Assembly (NCBI RefSeq): GCF_009497655.1
Contig: NZ_CP023317.1
Location: forward strand, 1,145,501-1,209,500
Source of the DNA: Priestia megaterium
GTDB taxonomy: Bacteria > Bacillota > Bacilli > Bacillales > Bacillaceae_H
Length of the DNA: 64,000 nt
Direction of reading: 5' to 3'
The position numbers and the translations under genes were made by a program. This document shows, piece after piece, positions 1-8,132 of this stretch (the first letter of the stretch is position 1; the number at the start of each line of letters is the position of its first letter). The notes beneath the pieces were generated by a model. It searched no databases, was not told the DNA's origin, and worked only from the letters and a program-made list of their open reading frames with translations.

Positions 1-1
1 C

Positions 2-1411
2 ATTAGAACATATGTATTTGAGGAATTGACACCTACGCCTGAACTATCCTTTGCAGTTCGTTACTTAGACGCATTTGCAGGTATTGTTATTACAGCAAGT
101 CACAATCCACCGGAATACAACGGTTATAAAGTCTATGGAGAAGATGGAGGGCAAATTCCTCCAGAAGTTGCAGATACAATTATCACTTATGTTGATGCAG
201 TAAAAAATGAATTAACAATTCCAGTAATGGACGAAACCCAACTGCTCGAAGAAAAATTGTTAACATACATCGGTCAAGAAATAGACTCTGCGTATATTGA
301 AGAGTTAAAAACTATACAACTTAACCGAGGAATTGTTGAAAAATCAGGAAAAGACTTAAAAATTGTATTTACGCCATTGCATGGCACAGCTAATAGACTA
401 GTTCGTGCAGGCTTGGAAGCTTTCGGCTTTAGCAATGTTACAGTTGTCAAAGAGCAAGAACTACCTGATCCAAATTTTTCAACAGTCAAATCACCTAATC
501 CCGAAGAGCATGCAGCATTTGAATTAGCCATTAAATATGGTAAGGAAATAGAAGCTGACATTTTGATGGGAACAGATCCAGATGCAGATCGTTTAGGTAT
601 TGCTGTAAAAGACATTAATGATAATTATGTCGTGCTAACAGGAAACCAAATGGGCGCACTCATGCTTCACTATTTACTTTCTCAAAAGAAAGAAAAAGGG
701 ATTCTACCTAAAAATGGTGTCGTGGTTAAAACTATAGTAACCTCTGAAATTGGACGTGCAATTGCCAAAAGTTTTGGGCTGAATACAATTGATACTCTCA
801 CTGGTTTCAAATTTATAGGTGAAAAAATTAATGAATTTGAACAAACGAAAGAATATACATTTGAATTTGGGTATGAAGAGAGCTATGGATATTTAATAGG
901 AGAATTTGTTCGTGATAAAGATGCAGTTCAGTCAGCAATTTTTGCTGCGGAGGTAGCTGCTTTCTATAAAATGCAAGGAAAGTCTTTGTATGAAGGACTA
1001 CTAGAAATTTTTGAGCAGTATGGCTTTTATAAAGAATCACTTCAATCATTGACTTTAAAAGGAAAAGATGGGGCAGAACAGATAGGTAATATCTTAGCCT
1101 CATTCCGAAAAACACCGCCTACAGAAGTTGCTGGTGTTAAAGTAGTAGCAATTGAGGATTATCAAATTAGTCAAAAAACAATTTTAGAGACTAATAGCAC
1201 TGAAAAAATTTATTTACCAAAATCAAACGTGTTAAAGTTCTATCTAGAAAATGGTTCTTGGTTTACAATTCGTCCATCAGGAACAGAGCCTAAAGCCAAA
1301 TTTTATTTTGCAGTTAAGGGAACTTCTCTACAGGATAGTGATAAAGCAATTAAGATGTTGGAGTCTAATGTCATGGGGAAAGTTGATGAGATAGTAGGTT
1401 TAAAGAACTAA
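2..1411 (+). CDS. pgcA: Phospho-sugar mutase (phosphoglucomutase/phosphomannomutase), 5' end outside window
   Basis: This enzyme interconverts hexose 1-phosphate and 6-phosphate and so feeds nucleotide-sugar and cell-surface glycan synthesis in the cytoplasm. The open frame runs into the left window edge (first full codon at base 2), so about 110 N-terminal residues of a protein of about 580 aa are missing. The alpha-D-phosphohexomutase motifs are visible in order: the phosphoserine loop TASHNP, the Mg-binding DPDADR, the sugar-binding GYEES and the C-terminal phosphate-binding RPSGTEPK. The intact motifs argue for a working enzyme. Its position ahead of a polysaccharide chain-length module fits a role in precursor supply. 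The symbol follows B. subtilis PgcA; phosphomannomutase activity cannot be excluded. Confidence 0.88.
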   Translation: MRTYVFEELTPTPELSFAVRYLDAFAGIVITASHNPPEYNGYKVYGEDGGQIPPEVADTIITYVDAVKNELTIPVMDETQLLEEKLLTYIGQEIDSAYIEELKTIQLNRGIVEKSGKDLKIVFTPLHGTANRLVRAGLEAFGFSNVTVVKEQELPDPNFSTVKSPNPEEHAAFELAIKYGKEIEADILMGTDPDADRLGIAVKDINDNYVVLTGNQMGALMLHYLLSQKKEKGILPKNGVVVKTIVTSEIGRAIAKSFGLNTIDTLTGFKFIGEKINEFEQTKEYTFEFGYEESYGYLIGEFVRDKDAVQSAIFAAEVAAFYKMQGKSLYEGLLEIFEQYGFYKESLQSLTLKGKDGAEQIGNILASFRKTPPTEVAGVKVVAIEDYQISQKTILETNSTEKIYLPKSNVLKFYLENGSWFTIRPSGTEPKAKFYFAVKGTSLQDSDKAIKMLESNVMGKVDEIVGLKN

Positions 1412-1527
1412 AAAAAGTAGTATTTTTTTGTTTTTAATATTTTTTTAGTGTAAAAAGATTCAATTTAATTTGAATATCTTGACGTTTTTTTCTATTTTTA
1501 TCTAAAATTTATAAAAAAATATAGATG

Positions 1528-1550
1528 TTGTATACAAACTCTATTATAAT
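1528..1550 (+). promoter_or_regulatory. Candidate promoter and palindrome upstream of the wzz-like gene
   Basis: A consensus -10 box TATAAT lies at 1545-1550, 40 bases before the chosen start of the polysaccharide modulator gene. The 10-bp palindrome TTGTATACAA (1528-1537) sits just upstream, where a repressor could block the promoter. No good -35 hexamer is seen at 16-18 bp spacing, so the promoter call is tentative. Confidence 0.35.
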
Positions 1551-1589
1551 AGAGGTTATGTGAATTTAACTTTTTTATTGGAGGTCATC

Positions 1590-2345
1590 ATGGAAGAAAC
1601 ACTTACTTTAAAGGAGTTGTTTCAGGCTTTAAAGAAGCGTCTTTGGCTTATCGGTCTTATTACAGTTATTACTGCAATAGTCAGTGCAGTACTTACCTTT
1701 TTCGTTTTAACGCCAATGTACGACGTGAAAACACAGTTACTTGTAAATCAAACTAAGTCTGAGCAACAAATCTATAATACTACTGAATTGCAGGCAAATG
1801 TTCAATTAATTAATACTTATAACGTGATCATTAAAAGTCCTACTGTTCTAGATAAAGTCCGTAAAAATCTAAGCCTAGAAAAAAGTACGGACGAGCTCAA
1901 TAAACAAATCTCAGTAACAAGTGCTGAAGAATCTCAGATTGTTGAAATAGTAGTAGAGGACAAATCACCAGAGATGGCTGCAAAAATTGCGAATGAAACA
2001 GCTAAGGTTTTTAAGGCAGAAGTATCTAAGGTTATGAACGTAGATAATGTAAATATATTGTCTAAAGCTGTAGTTAAAGAAAATATTAAACCTGTTAAAC
2101 CAATACCAGCTTTGAATATTTTAATTGGTATCGTAATCGGCTTAATTATAAGCATTGCGACTGCATTTGTATTGGAATTCTCTGATAAATCAATTAAAAC
2201 GGAAGTAGATATTGAGAAGTACTTAGACCTCCCGGTTATGGGTACTGTAGCAAATATTGAGGAAATTCCGGCTTCTCCTTCTAGATCATCTCGAGTTTCT
2301 AATCAAGCTAGTAGTAGAGTAAGGGGGGAATCAATTGGCTCGTAA
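1590..2345 (+). CDS. Wzz/YveK-type chain-length determinant and tyrosine-kinase modulator
   Basis: This is a membrane adaptor of the polysaccharide co-polymerase family, which controls chain length and activates the partner BY-kinase. The predicted 251-aa protein has a short cytoplasmic N-terminus, a first membrane segment at about residues 20-40 (LIGLITVITAIVSAVLTFFV), an extracellular coil-rich domain, and a second membrane segment near residue 175 (LNILIGIVIGLIISIATAFV). It ends in a cytoplasmic tail rich in Ser and Arg. The ATG at 1590 is preferred over an upstream GTG because GGAGG ends 5 bases before it. The kinase gene overlaps the last 11 bases, implying translational coupling. In Firmicutes the modulator and kinase are normally separate proteins, as here. 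Confidence 0.88.
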   Translation: MEETLTLKELFQALKKRLWLIGLITVITAIVSAVLTFFVLTPMYDVKTQLLVNQTKSEQQIYNTTELQANVQLINTYNVIIKSPTVLDKVRKNLSLEKSTDELNKQISVTSAEESQIVEIVVEDKSPEMAAKIANETAKVFKAEVSKVMNVDNVNILSKAVVKENIKPVKPIPALNILIGIVIGLIISIATAFVLEFSDKSIKTEVDIEKYLDLPVMGTVANIEEIPASPSRSSRVSNQASSRVRGESIGS

Positions 2346-3042
2346 AAAGAATCAAATCAACGATAAAGCATTAACAGTAAAGCGTCGATTAGTTGCTCAT
2401 ACTAATCCTAAGTTACCAGTAGCTGAACAATATCGCACAATACGTTCCAATATTCAGTTTTCTAGTCTAGACGAAGACATTCGTTCTTTGGTAATGACGT
2501 CTTCTGGTCCGGGTGAAGGGAAATCAACAACTGCTGCTAACTTAGCTATTGTATATGCACAGCAAGGTAAGAAGGTCTTACTGGTTGATGCTGATCTTCG
2601 TAAGCCTACAGCACACTTCTCGTTTAGGTTAGAGAACCACATTGGATTTACAAATGTCTTGACTAAAAAAACGAAATTGTTAGAGGCTGTTTATCAAACT
2701 GATATTCCTAACCTATCAATTTTAACAAGTGGTCCAATTCCTCCAAATCCTTCGGAGCTTTTGGCTTCTAAAAATATGGATGAGTTGTTAGAAATAATGT
2801 ATGAAAACTTTGATTTTATCTTATTTGATACCCCACCTACTTTGGCTGTAACAGATGCTCAAATTTTGTCTAACAAAGCTGAAGCGACACTTTTAGTTGT
2901 CAGTAGCGGTACAACAGATAGAAATGCTGCTCAAAAAGCTAAAGAATTATTAACTAATGCTAAAGCTAGGCTATTAGGTGTTATTTTGAATAACCGCAAA
3001 ATTGAGTCAAAAGATTATTACTACTATTACGGTAATAATTAA
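2335..3042 (+). CDS. CpsD/YwqD-type bacterial tyrosine kinase (BY-kinase)
   Basis: This cytoplasmic ATPase autophosphorylates on a C-terminal tyrosine cluster and regulates polysaccharide export together with the preceding membrane modulator. The 235-aa protein shows Walker A GPGEGKST (residues 58-65), Walker A' LLVDADLRKP (about 82-91), Walker B FILFDTPP (161-168) and a terminal run of five tyrosines at 228-232. It starts with TTG at 2335 behind AGGGGGGAA, inside the end of the modulator gene. A strong terminator follows directly, so the pair forms a two-gene module without glycosyltransferases on its 3' side. The usual partner phosphatase would be CpsB; the three CpsB-like genes nearby all look inactive. 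Confidence 0.92.
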   Translation: MARKKNQINDKALTVKRRLVAHTNPKLPVAEQYRTIRSNIQFSSLDEDIRSLVMTSSGPGEGKSTTAANLAIVYAQQGKKVLLVDADLRKPTAHFSFRLENHIGFTNVLTKKTKLLEAVYQTDIPNLSILTSGPIPPNPSELLASKNMDELLEIMYENFDFILFDTPPTLAVTDAQILSNKAEATLLVVSSGTTDRNAAQKAKELLTNAKARLLGVILNNRKIESKDYYYYYGNN

Positions 3043-3050
3043 ATGTAAAA

Positions 3051-3097
3051 ATAGCGTGGACCTTTACCAATTCGGTAAAGGTCCACGCTATTTTTTA
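3051..3097 (+). terminator. Intrinsic terminator after the BY-kinase gene
   Basis: An 18-bp perfect stem (AATAGCGTGGACCTTTACC and its complement) with a short loop is followed by a run of six T, nine bases after the kinase stop codon. Confidence 0.93.
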
Positions 3098-3131
3098 GTT
3101 TGGTTAAATTCATAATTATCAATGGAGTATT

Positions 3132-3188
3132 ATGAAACAAATTATAGAGCAACTATTAATACGTGCTAATGATATGTGTATGTATTAA
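3132..3188 (+). CDS. Possible 18-aa small ORF between two terminators
   Basis: An ATG at 3132, preceded by GGAG at 3124-3127, opens an 18-codon frame (MKQIIEQLLIRANDMCMY) whose stop codon overlaps the start of the next terminator hairpin. It lies alone between two terminators and has no clear promoter. It may be chance; nothing about its function can be said. Confidence 0.15.
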   Translation: MKQIIEQLLIRANDMCMY

Positions 3189-3232
3189 AAAAAGCTTTTT
3201 ATATGATTCATCATATAAAAAGCTTTTTTTAA
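3187..3232. terminator. Bidirectional terminator, end of the LCP gene
   Basis: A long A/T-rich perfect hairpin (arms AAAAAGCTTTTTATATGA and its complement, loop TTCA) is flanked by A and T runs on both sides. It serves the minus-strand LCP gene that ends at 3239 and can stop plus-strand readthrough. Confidence 0.85.
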
Positions 3233-3238
3233 ATTAAT

Positions 3239-4195
3239 TTATTTTAAATTTAAATTTTCTTTTAAAGTATGTGAAATCTTTGTACGTTCTGCATCTGGTA
3301 CTTTATAGTAGTAAATACCATCGATTTTTTCGCCTGTACCATTAATCTGGATATGATCCACATTATTACGGGCTTCTTTATAGTTTGATTGAATTTCTTT
3401 CATATCATCAAACGTAAGATTGGTTTTAACATTATTTCCAATTGCATCTAAAATTGTACCGTAATTTGTCAAAGATTTGATACTTGCGCCTTCGTCAATA
3501 ACGGCTTGAATGATTTGTTGCTGGCGGGATTGACGACCAAAGTCACCACGCGGATCGTCATAACGCATACGAGAGTATTTTAGAGCGTTTGTCCCGTTTA
3601 ATTCGAGCGTTCCTTTTTCGAAGTGATGATCTTCATATGTGAAATCTAGCGTATTGTTTACCGTGACGCCTCCAACTGCATCTACAATATCTTTAAAGCT
3701 TTCCATGTTTACTTGTATGTAATAATCAATTGGTACATCCAAGAAGTTTTCTACTGTTTTGATCGACATATCAACCCCACCAAATGCGTAGGCATGATTG
3801 ATTTTGTCTTCTTTTCCTTTGCCGATAATTTCAGTACGTGTATCACGAGGAATACTAACCATTTTAACTGCTTTTTTGTCAGGGTTTACCGTTAACAGCA
3901 TCAGTGAATCTGAACGTCCACGGTCTGCTCCGCGCTGATCGACTCCCAGCAGCAAAATTGAAATTGGATCATGTTTTGCTAGACTTACTTTTTCAGAACG
4001 TTTTTCGGATTTGTCACGGCTCAGGGGCTCATGCGTCTTGTCAAAGGTATTTGCTACTGAACTGTACACGGAATATCCATATATTCCAACTCCAAGAATA
4101 AGAAGAATAATGATAGCTAATGCAATTTTAAATCCTTTTTTCTTTTTCGATTTTCGTTTTTTACGCTTGCGCTGTAGGTCTTGTTCTGTTTCCAT
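3239..4195 (-). CDS. LCP (LytR-CpsA-Psr) family glycopolymer-peptidoglycan ligase
   Basis: LCP proteins transfer wall teichoic acid or capsule chains from an undecaprenyl carrier to peptidoglycan, outside the membrane. The 318-aa protein has a very basic cytoplasmic N-terminus (RKRKKRKSKKKK), one membrane segment (about residues 24-46) and a full LCP domain. Key motifs are intact: ILLLGVDQR, GRSDSLMLLTVNP, VSIPRDTR, DKINHAYAFGG and the late SRMRYDDPRGDFGRQSRQQ, which holds the pyrophosphate-binding arginines. The start has AAAGGA about 10 bases upstream. It converges on the kinase module, which supports a role in anchoring that polysaccharide. Compare the degenerate LCP protein at 31459-32289. 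Confidence 0.93.
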   Translation of the reverse strand: METEQDLQRKRKKRKSKKKKGFKIALAIIILLILGVGIYGYSVYSSVANTFDKTHEPLSRDKSEKRSEKVSLAKHDPISILLLGVDQRGADRGRSDSLMLLTVNPDKKAVKMVSIPRDTRTEIIGKGKEDKINHAYAFGGVDMSIKTVENFLDVPIDYYIQVNMESFKDIVDAVGGVTVNNTLDFTYEDHHFEKGTLELNGTNALKYSRMRYDDPRGDFGRQSRQQQIIQAVIDEGASIKSLTNYGTILDAIGNNVKTNLTFDDMKEIQSNYKEARNNVDHIQINGTGEKIDGIYYYKVPDAERTKISHTLKENLNLK

Positions 4196-4335
4196 TTTTT
4201 CGCGTCCTTTACAATTTTATTGGGTACATAGTTTGCGTCCTACATTATGTGACAAAGTACACAACTATTCTTATATTCTATCAAAAAAATTGTCATTTTT
4301 ACTTATTTTTTATAAAAAATAAGTAAAAAATATAT

Positions 4336-4341
4336 TATAAT
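4336..4341 (+). promoter_or_regulatory. -10 box upstream of the SGNH-like gene
   Basis: TATAAT lies 33 bases before the start at 4375 in a very A/T-rich stretch; no matching -35 hexamer is evident. The flanking motif AAGTAAAAAAT occurs twice (4321 and 4350 regions), which may be chance in such a composition. Confidence 0.3.
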
Positions 4342-4374
4342 GGAAAGACAAGTAAAAAATAAGGGAGTTAGTTT

Positions 4375-5154
4375 ATGAAAGTAATGGTAAATATTGTAGC
4401 TATCGTTGTGCTTATAGGGACTATAGTTGGGGGTAAGTTGTATTGGGATAAGCAAACAGCTGCAGAAACATCAAATTTTGTAGGAAATAAAGCTATTTCA
4501 AAAGAGGTATCAGGTGAAACAGAGAATATAAGTTGGGAAGAATATACTAAAAACCTTCCAAAATCTATAATAGTTAAACTTGAAAAAGCAAAAAAATTAG
4601 GAAAGCCGATGAATTTATTAATTGTGGGTTCACAGGCAACATCGACGGATTCAACGGGCTGGCCCGCTATGTTCAAAGAAACGTTAAAAAATACATATGG
4701 TTCACTTATTAATGTGAAAGTTTTAGAATATAAGGACACTACTACATTAGATTTTGTGCGAAATAGAGAATATGAGGATATTGTAAAAGAGAAGCCAGAT
4801 GTATTATTATTTGAGCCATTTTTATTGAATGACAATGGTACAGTAGGTATTACAAATACGCTAGATAACTTAAATGTTATTATGTCCCATGTAACAACTT
4901 CTAATTCAGATTTGGTGACGATTCTGCAGCCTTCACAGCCTGTATATAACGCTACTAATTACCCTAAAGAAGCAGAAGCCTTAAAAGTTTTTGCTGAAGA
5001 GAAGGGATACGAATACTTAAACCATTGGAGCGCTTGGCCTGATTATAGATCAGAGAAAATATTAGATTATCTAGTACAAAAACAGCATATTCCAACTAGA
5101 AAAGGTAATAAAGCATGGGCTAACTACTTAAAAGAATATTTTACGAACTCTTAA
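4375..5154 (+). CDS. Membrane-anchored SGNH/GDSL-hydrolase-like protein (paralogue A)
   Basis: The 259-aa protein has an N-terminal signal anchor (VMVNIVAIVVLIGTIVGG) and an extracellular domain resembling the SGNH/GDSL esterases often found in Bacillus polysaccharide loci. Visible blocks are YTKNLP, LLIVGSQATSTDSTGWP (the GDS block in altered form), LLFEPFLLNDNG, ILQPSQPVYN, YLNHWSAWP and the C-terminal TRKGNKAWANYL, which stands where the catalytic Asp-x-x-His block normally lies. The protein at 17908-18654 shares all these blocks in the same order. Deacylation of a surface glycan is a plausible role, but the canonical DxxH is not clear, so activity is uncertain. Start: GGGAG 9 bases before the ATG. 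Confidence 0.6.
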   Translation: MKVMVNIVAIVVLIGTIVGGKLYWDKQTAAETSNFVGNKAISKEVSGETENISWEEYTKNLPKSIIVKLEKAKKLGKPMNLLIVGSQATSTDSTGWPAMFKETLKNTYGSLINVKVLEYKDTTTLDFVRNREYEDIVKEKPDVLLFEPFLLNDNGTVGITNTLDNLNVIMSHVTTSNSDLVTILQPSQPVYNATNYPKEAEALKVFAEEKGYEYLNHWSAWPDYRSEKILDYLVQKQHIPTRKGNKAWANYLKEYFTNS

Positions 5155-5178
5155 ACCTGTCACTCGGCAGGTTTTTTA
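5153..5178 (+). terminator. Terminator after SGNH-like gene A
   Basis: Short hairpin ACCTG...CAGGT followed by six T directly after the stop codon. Confidence 0.7.
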
Positions 5179-5346
5179 ATTCCATAGAAAGAAAAGGTAA
5201 CGTGAATAACTAATATATAATCTTCAAACTCTTGGCGTGTAAAAGTTATGTAAGAATAATTTGAATTTATTGAAAAAATTTCAAGAAAGTATTAAGATAA
5301 TACATATTAATTTATAATAAGCATAGTCATTAAAGGAGGAATCGCT

Positions 5347-6108
5347 GTGATAGATTTGTATACTAATATCTTGCCTAATTTAGAAGATGGTCCATGTGAT
5401 GTTGATACTTTTTTAACAATGGCAAAATCGTTGGTTAATCAAGGTATAAAGAGTGTGGTTGTTGCGCCCACTTGTAGTGGACAAGATTTAGAGAAACAAA
5501 GTATTATGACGCACGTAGACACGGCAAATAAACAATTACAGCACGCTTTTATTCCTCTTACTATTCTTCCGGGACAGAAGATAAAGATAGATGACCGTCT
5601 GATTCAAACATTTGAAAAGAATGTACACCTTCCAATTAATTATTCTACGAAATACATGTTTTTACAGATTCCAAACGAGCACACGAATATCTTGAATGAA
5701 CAGATTCTCTATGAGCTTCAGTTAAAAGGCATTATCCCTATTATTAATGAACCAGAACGTCATACAATATTTCTTGAGAACCCTGATCAGCTTTATGAAA
5801 TTGTAAAAAGAGGGGCTGTTGTTCAGTTATCATCAGATAGTATAGTTGGTAAAAATGGTCGGAAAGAAAAAAAAGCTGCTCTAACTTTTATTGATAAAGG
5901 TCTAGCACATATAATTGCGTCAGGTGTATGTGCGGATACTTATGAGAGGTATAGTTTACCTAAAGCTTACGATACGGTATCTAGACACTTTGGGACACAG
6001 GCACTTTATAAGTTCATCGAGAATGCGGATTATATAGTCGAGGGTAAAGCTATCTTTAAAGAACAGCCAGAGCGGGTAAAGAAAGGGAAGTTTTTAGGTA
6101 TATTTTAA
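5347..6108 (+). CDS. CpsB/YwqE-like PHP-fold protein, paralogue 1, metal ligands lost
   Basis: CpsB/YwqE proteins are Mn-dependent PHP-fold tyrosine phosphatases that act on BY-kinases. This 253-aa protein is family length and keeps scaffold motifs (MIDLYTNILPNLEDGP at the N-terminus, LPGQ, PERH, the C-terminal RVKKGKFLGIF). The ligand positions are changed: the H5-x-H7 pair is Y5 and N7; TPHH is PTCS (residues 41-44); GQE is GQK (K78); the HPER histidine is E135; SDAH is SGVC (192-195). It is therefore probably not a phosphatase and may bind or scaffold the kinase or its phosphotyrosine tail. It starts at GTG 5347 with AAAGGAGG upstream and has its own terminator. Confidence 0.8.
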   Translation: MIDLYTNILPNLEDGPCDVDTFLTMAKSLVNQGIKSVVVAPTCSGQDLEKQSIMTHVDTANKQLQHAFIPLTILPGQKIKIDDRLIQTFEKNVHLPINYSTKYMFLQIPNEHTNILNEQILYELQLKGIIPIINEPERHTIFLENPDQLYEIVKRGAVVQLSSDSIVGKNGRKEKKAALTFIDKGLAHIIASGVCADTYERYSLPKAYDTVSRHFGTQALYKFIENADYIVEGKAIFKEQPERVKKGKFLGIF

Positions 6109-6116
6109 TCTCCAAG

Positions 6117-6145
6117 AGCCTATTTTGTATAAATAGGCTTTTTGT
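6117..6145 (+). terminator. Terminator after CpsB-like paralogue 1
   Basis: Perfect 9-bp stem AGCCTATTT/AAATAGGCT with a four-base loop and a T-run. Confidence 0.85.
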
Positions 6146-6247
6146 TATGCTCCTAAAGGCTATTATTCAGATAAGATATATATGCTAAAATAATGGACAT
6201 AATGCTATGATTTCCAGATAGATGTGTAAAAATAAGGAGAAGATTTT

Positions 6248-6985
6248 GTGATAGATATTTATACTCGTATATTACCAAGAGAAGAACGAGGAAAACAACA
6301 GTTTATTGATGCAGCTGAATATTTAGTTAGTCAAGGCGTGAAGGTAGTAGCGACTACTTTAGATAAAAAAGCGAACTCTTCTCTTTCTCTCTATGTAAAA
6401 GAAGTGAATCAAATGTTAAAAGATGATAATGTCCCTCTTAAAATTGTTGAAGGAATGGAAGTGACTGCAGACCGTGCATTCGTCGCAACGTATCATGGTC
6501 GTGAAGCTATGCTTACTTCCAATGAACGATACATCCTCCTAACTGTGCCTGATCAGGAAGAACCTGATTACCTTGAACAGTTTTTATATGAAATTCAGTT
6601 AAAAGAAATTGTTCCTATCATTAGACAACCAGAATGTCATCCATACTTTTTAGAGCATAAAAATGGATTATATAAACTCGTAAAAAAAGGTGCTATTGTA
6701 CAATTATCATCAGATAGTATTATTGGAAAAAATGGCAAGCGTGCTAAAAAAGCTGCGATGCAGTTTCTAGAACACAATCTTGCTCATGTGATTGCCTCTG
6801 GTGTAAGTGTAGAGAACTACAAGGAGCATTCATTGCGTCAAGCTTACGATGTGATTGCAAAAGAAAAAGGAGCTGACACAGCTCAGCTATTGAGGAAAAA
6901 TGCTGAATCTATATTTAATGGTCAAGGCGTTCAAATTCTCCCACCTGAGCGCATCAAAAAAACAAAATTCCTAGGAATCTTTTAA
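6248..6985 (+). CDS. CpsB/YwqE-like PHP-fold protein, paralogue 2, metal ligands lost
   Basis: A 245-aa tandem copy of the preceding gene. The N-terminal motif is MIDIYTRILPREERG, so both histidines of HxH and the DDG acidic pair are gone. TPHH has become TTLD (37-40), the HPER histidine is replaced in IIRQPECH, and SDAH is SGVS. Only one potential ligand, the Glu of the GQE position (E71 in EGMEV), is kept. Core segments such as VQLSSDSIIGKNGK and the terminal RIKKTKFLGIF match paralogue 1 closely, so the pair diverged under constraint on the fold rather than decaying. It starts at GTG 6248 behind AAGGAGA and ends in its own hairpin terminator. Confidence 0.8.
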   Translation: MIDIYTRILPREERGKQQFIDAAEYLVSQGVKVVATTLDKKANSSLSLYVKEVNQMLKDDNVPLKIVEGMEVTADRAFVATYHGREAMLTSNERYILLTVPDQEEPDYLEQFLYEIQLKEIVPIIRQPECHPYFLEHKNGLYKLVKKGAIVQLSSDSIIGKNGKRAKKAAMQFLEHNLAHVIASGVSVENYKEHSLRQAYDVIAKEKGADTAQLLRKNAESIFNGQGVQILPPERIKKTKFLGIF

Positions 6986-6997
6986 AGTTTCCCTTTG

Positions 6998-7032
6998 TAC
7001 CCTGATTAACTTCTGTTTAATCAGGGTATTTG
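6998..7032 (+). terminator. Terminator after CpsB-like paralogue 2
   Basis: Stem TACCCTGATTAAC/GTTTAATCAGGGTA with a small loop, 12 bases after the stop; the T-tail is short. Confidence 0.75.
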
Positions 7033-7264
7033 CATAAAAAGACCTATTCCAGACCCTTCTTTTTTCATCATTATTTGGAGTTATTTTACAAATTATGTTT
7101 GCGTTTTCATGAAGAATGATAGTAAAATACTGTTAGTTAAGTAGATGACAGGAAAGTACGCGGTTTTCCGGGGTTCGTGGTGGTAAATGTCGAGAAGAAT
7201 ACATAGTTTCACATTTAAAATCGTCGTAGAATAGAGCTATACAAAGCGCAGGGAGGGAAATGAA

Positions 7265-8032
7265 GTGATTGATATTCATACGTACATATTGCCTAATATC
7301 GATAGCGGACCTGAGGAAGTAGACGGCTTTTTGAAGATGGCACGCTCCTTAACGGATCAAGGCGTTCAGTCCGTTGTGGCGACGCCGCTTTATGATAGCG
7401 ATCAAGAGTTTATGAAACACCATTTATTTCTCTATGTGAATGCAGCTAACGAATGGCTCACGAATTCATGTATTCCTCTTCAAGTATTACCAGGCCAGCT
7501 TGTCCCTTTATCACCTCAACTTCTGCGAAACTATGAGCGAAATCAGCTACTCACACTTAATCACACCGATAAATATTTGTTTCTTTCACTGCCTGAATAT
7601 GATGTCTCACCTTATTTTGAAAAGATACTGTATGATCTTCTAACAAAAGGCGTTGTGCCAATTCTTCGTTCACCAGAATGTCATCCGATTTTCCGGGATC
7701 ATCCGGAGCGTTTGTATGAGCTCGTTAAAAAAGGCGTACTCGTTCAGCTAAGCGCGGCTAGTATTCTTGGTTTAAACGGAAAAAAAGAACGAAAAGCGGC
7801 GTGTATGTTTATTAAATACCGCTTCGCCCACGTGATTGCCTCTGGCGTTCATGCTCGCAATTACCACGACTATTCACTTTCAAAAGCGTATGATTATATT
7901 TCCGATATGTACGGTGCGTCAGAACTTTATTTTTTTATCGAAAATGCAGAAGCGATTATCGACGGTCGTCCGGTGCATCAATTAGAGCCTGAGCCGATGA
8001 AAAAATTTAGTTTATTTAAATTATTTAGCTAA
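7265..8032 (+). CDS. CpsB/YwqE-like PHP-fold protein, paralogue 3, metal ligands mostly lost
   Basis: Third CpsB-like copy, 255 aa. It begins MIDIHTYILPNIDSGP, so H5 is kept but H7 is Y7. TPHH reads TPLY, GQE reads GQL, the HPER histidine is replaced in LRSPECH, and SDAH reads SGVH (193-196), keeping H196 but not the Asp. It is thus the least eroded of the three, but still lacks most ligands of the trinuclear site. Its codon use looks more G/C-rich than that of copies 1 and 2, suggesting a different age or origin. It starts with GTG at 7265 behind GGGAGG. The 280-bp upstream gap gives it an independent control region. Confidence 0.8.
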   Translation: MIDIHTYILPNIDSGPEEVDGFLKMARSLTDQGVQSVVATPLYDSDQEFMKHHLFLYVNAANEWLTNSCIPLQVLPGQLVPLSPQLLRNYERNQLLTLNHTDKYLFLSLPEYDVSPYFEKILYDLLTKGVVPILRSPECHPIFRDHPERLYELVKKGVLVQLSAASILGLNGKKERKAACMFIKYRFAHVIASGVHARNYHDYSLSKAYDYISDMYGASELYFFIENAEAIIDGRPVHQLEPEPMKKFSLFKLFS

Positions 8033-8033
8033 A

Positions 8034-8078
8034 AACAAGGGACTTTTCCATAAAAACGGGAAAGTCCCTTGTTTTGTC
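8034..8078 (+). terminator. Terminator after CpsB-like paralogue 3
   Basis: Strong hairpin ACAAGGGACTTTCC-type stem (AACAAGGGACTTTTCC with GGGAAAGTCCCTTGTT) followed by T-rich sequence. Confidence 0.9.
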
Positions 8079-8132
8079 TTTCTTTCATTGTGGTATGGAA
8101 TAGAAACAAAGTTAAAGAAAGGAAGGCTGAAT

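Noticed and set aside
1528-1537. TTGTATACAA palindrome before the wzz-like gene as a site of the GntR regulator
   Set aside because: It shares GTATAC with the operators 11 kb away but is a single copy next to unrelated genes; a 6-bp core is expected by chance. Kept only as a possible local operator.
7033-7264. Riboswitch or RNA gene in the 230-bp gap before CpsB-like copy 3
   Set aside because: GC-richer stretch around 7160-7180 caught attention, but no conserved aptamer, stable long hairpin or terminator was found.
8088-8132. Upstream in-frame start for the YdaP-like gene
   Set aside because: It adds 15 residues not fitting the family, lacks a ribosome site and lies just past the preceding terminator; ATG 8133 has a strong site.
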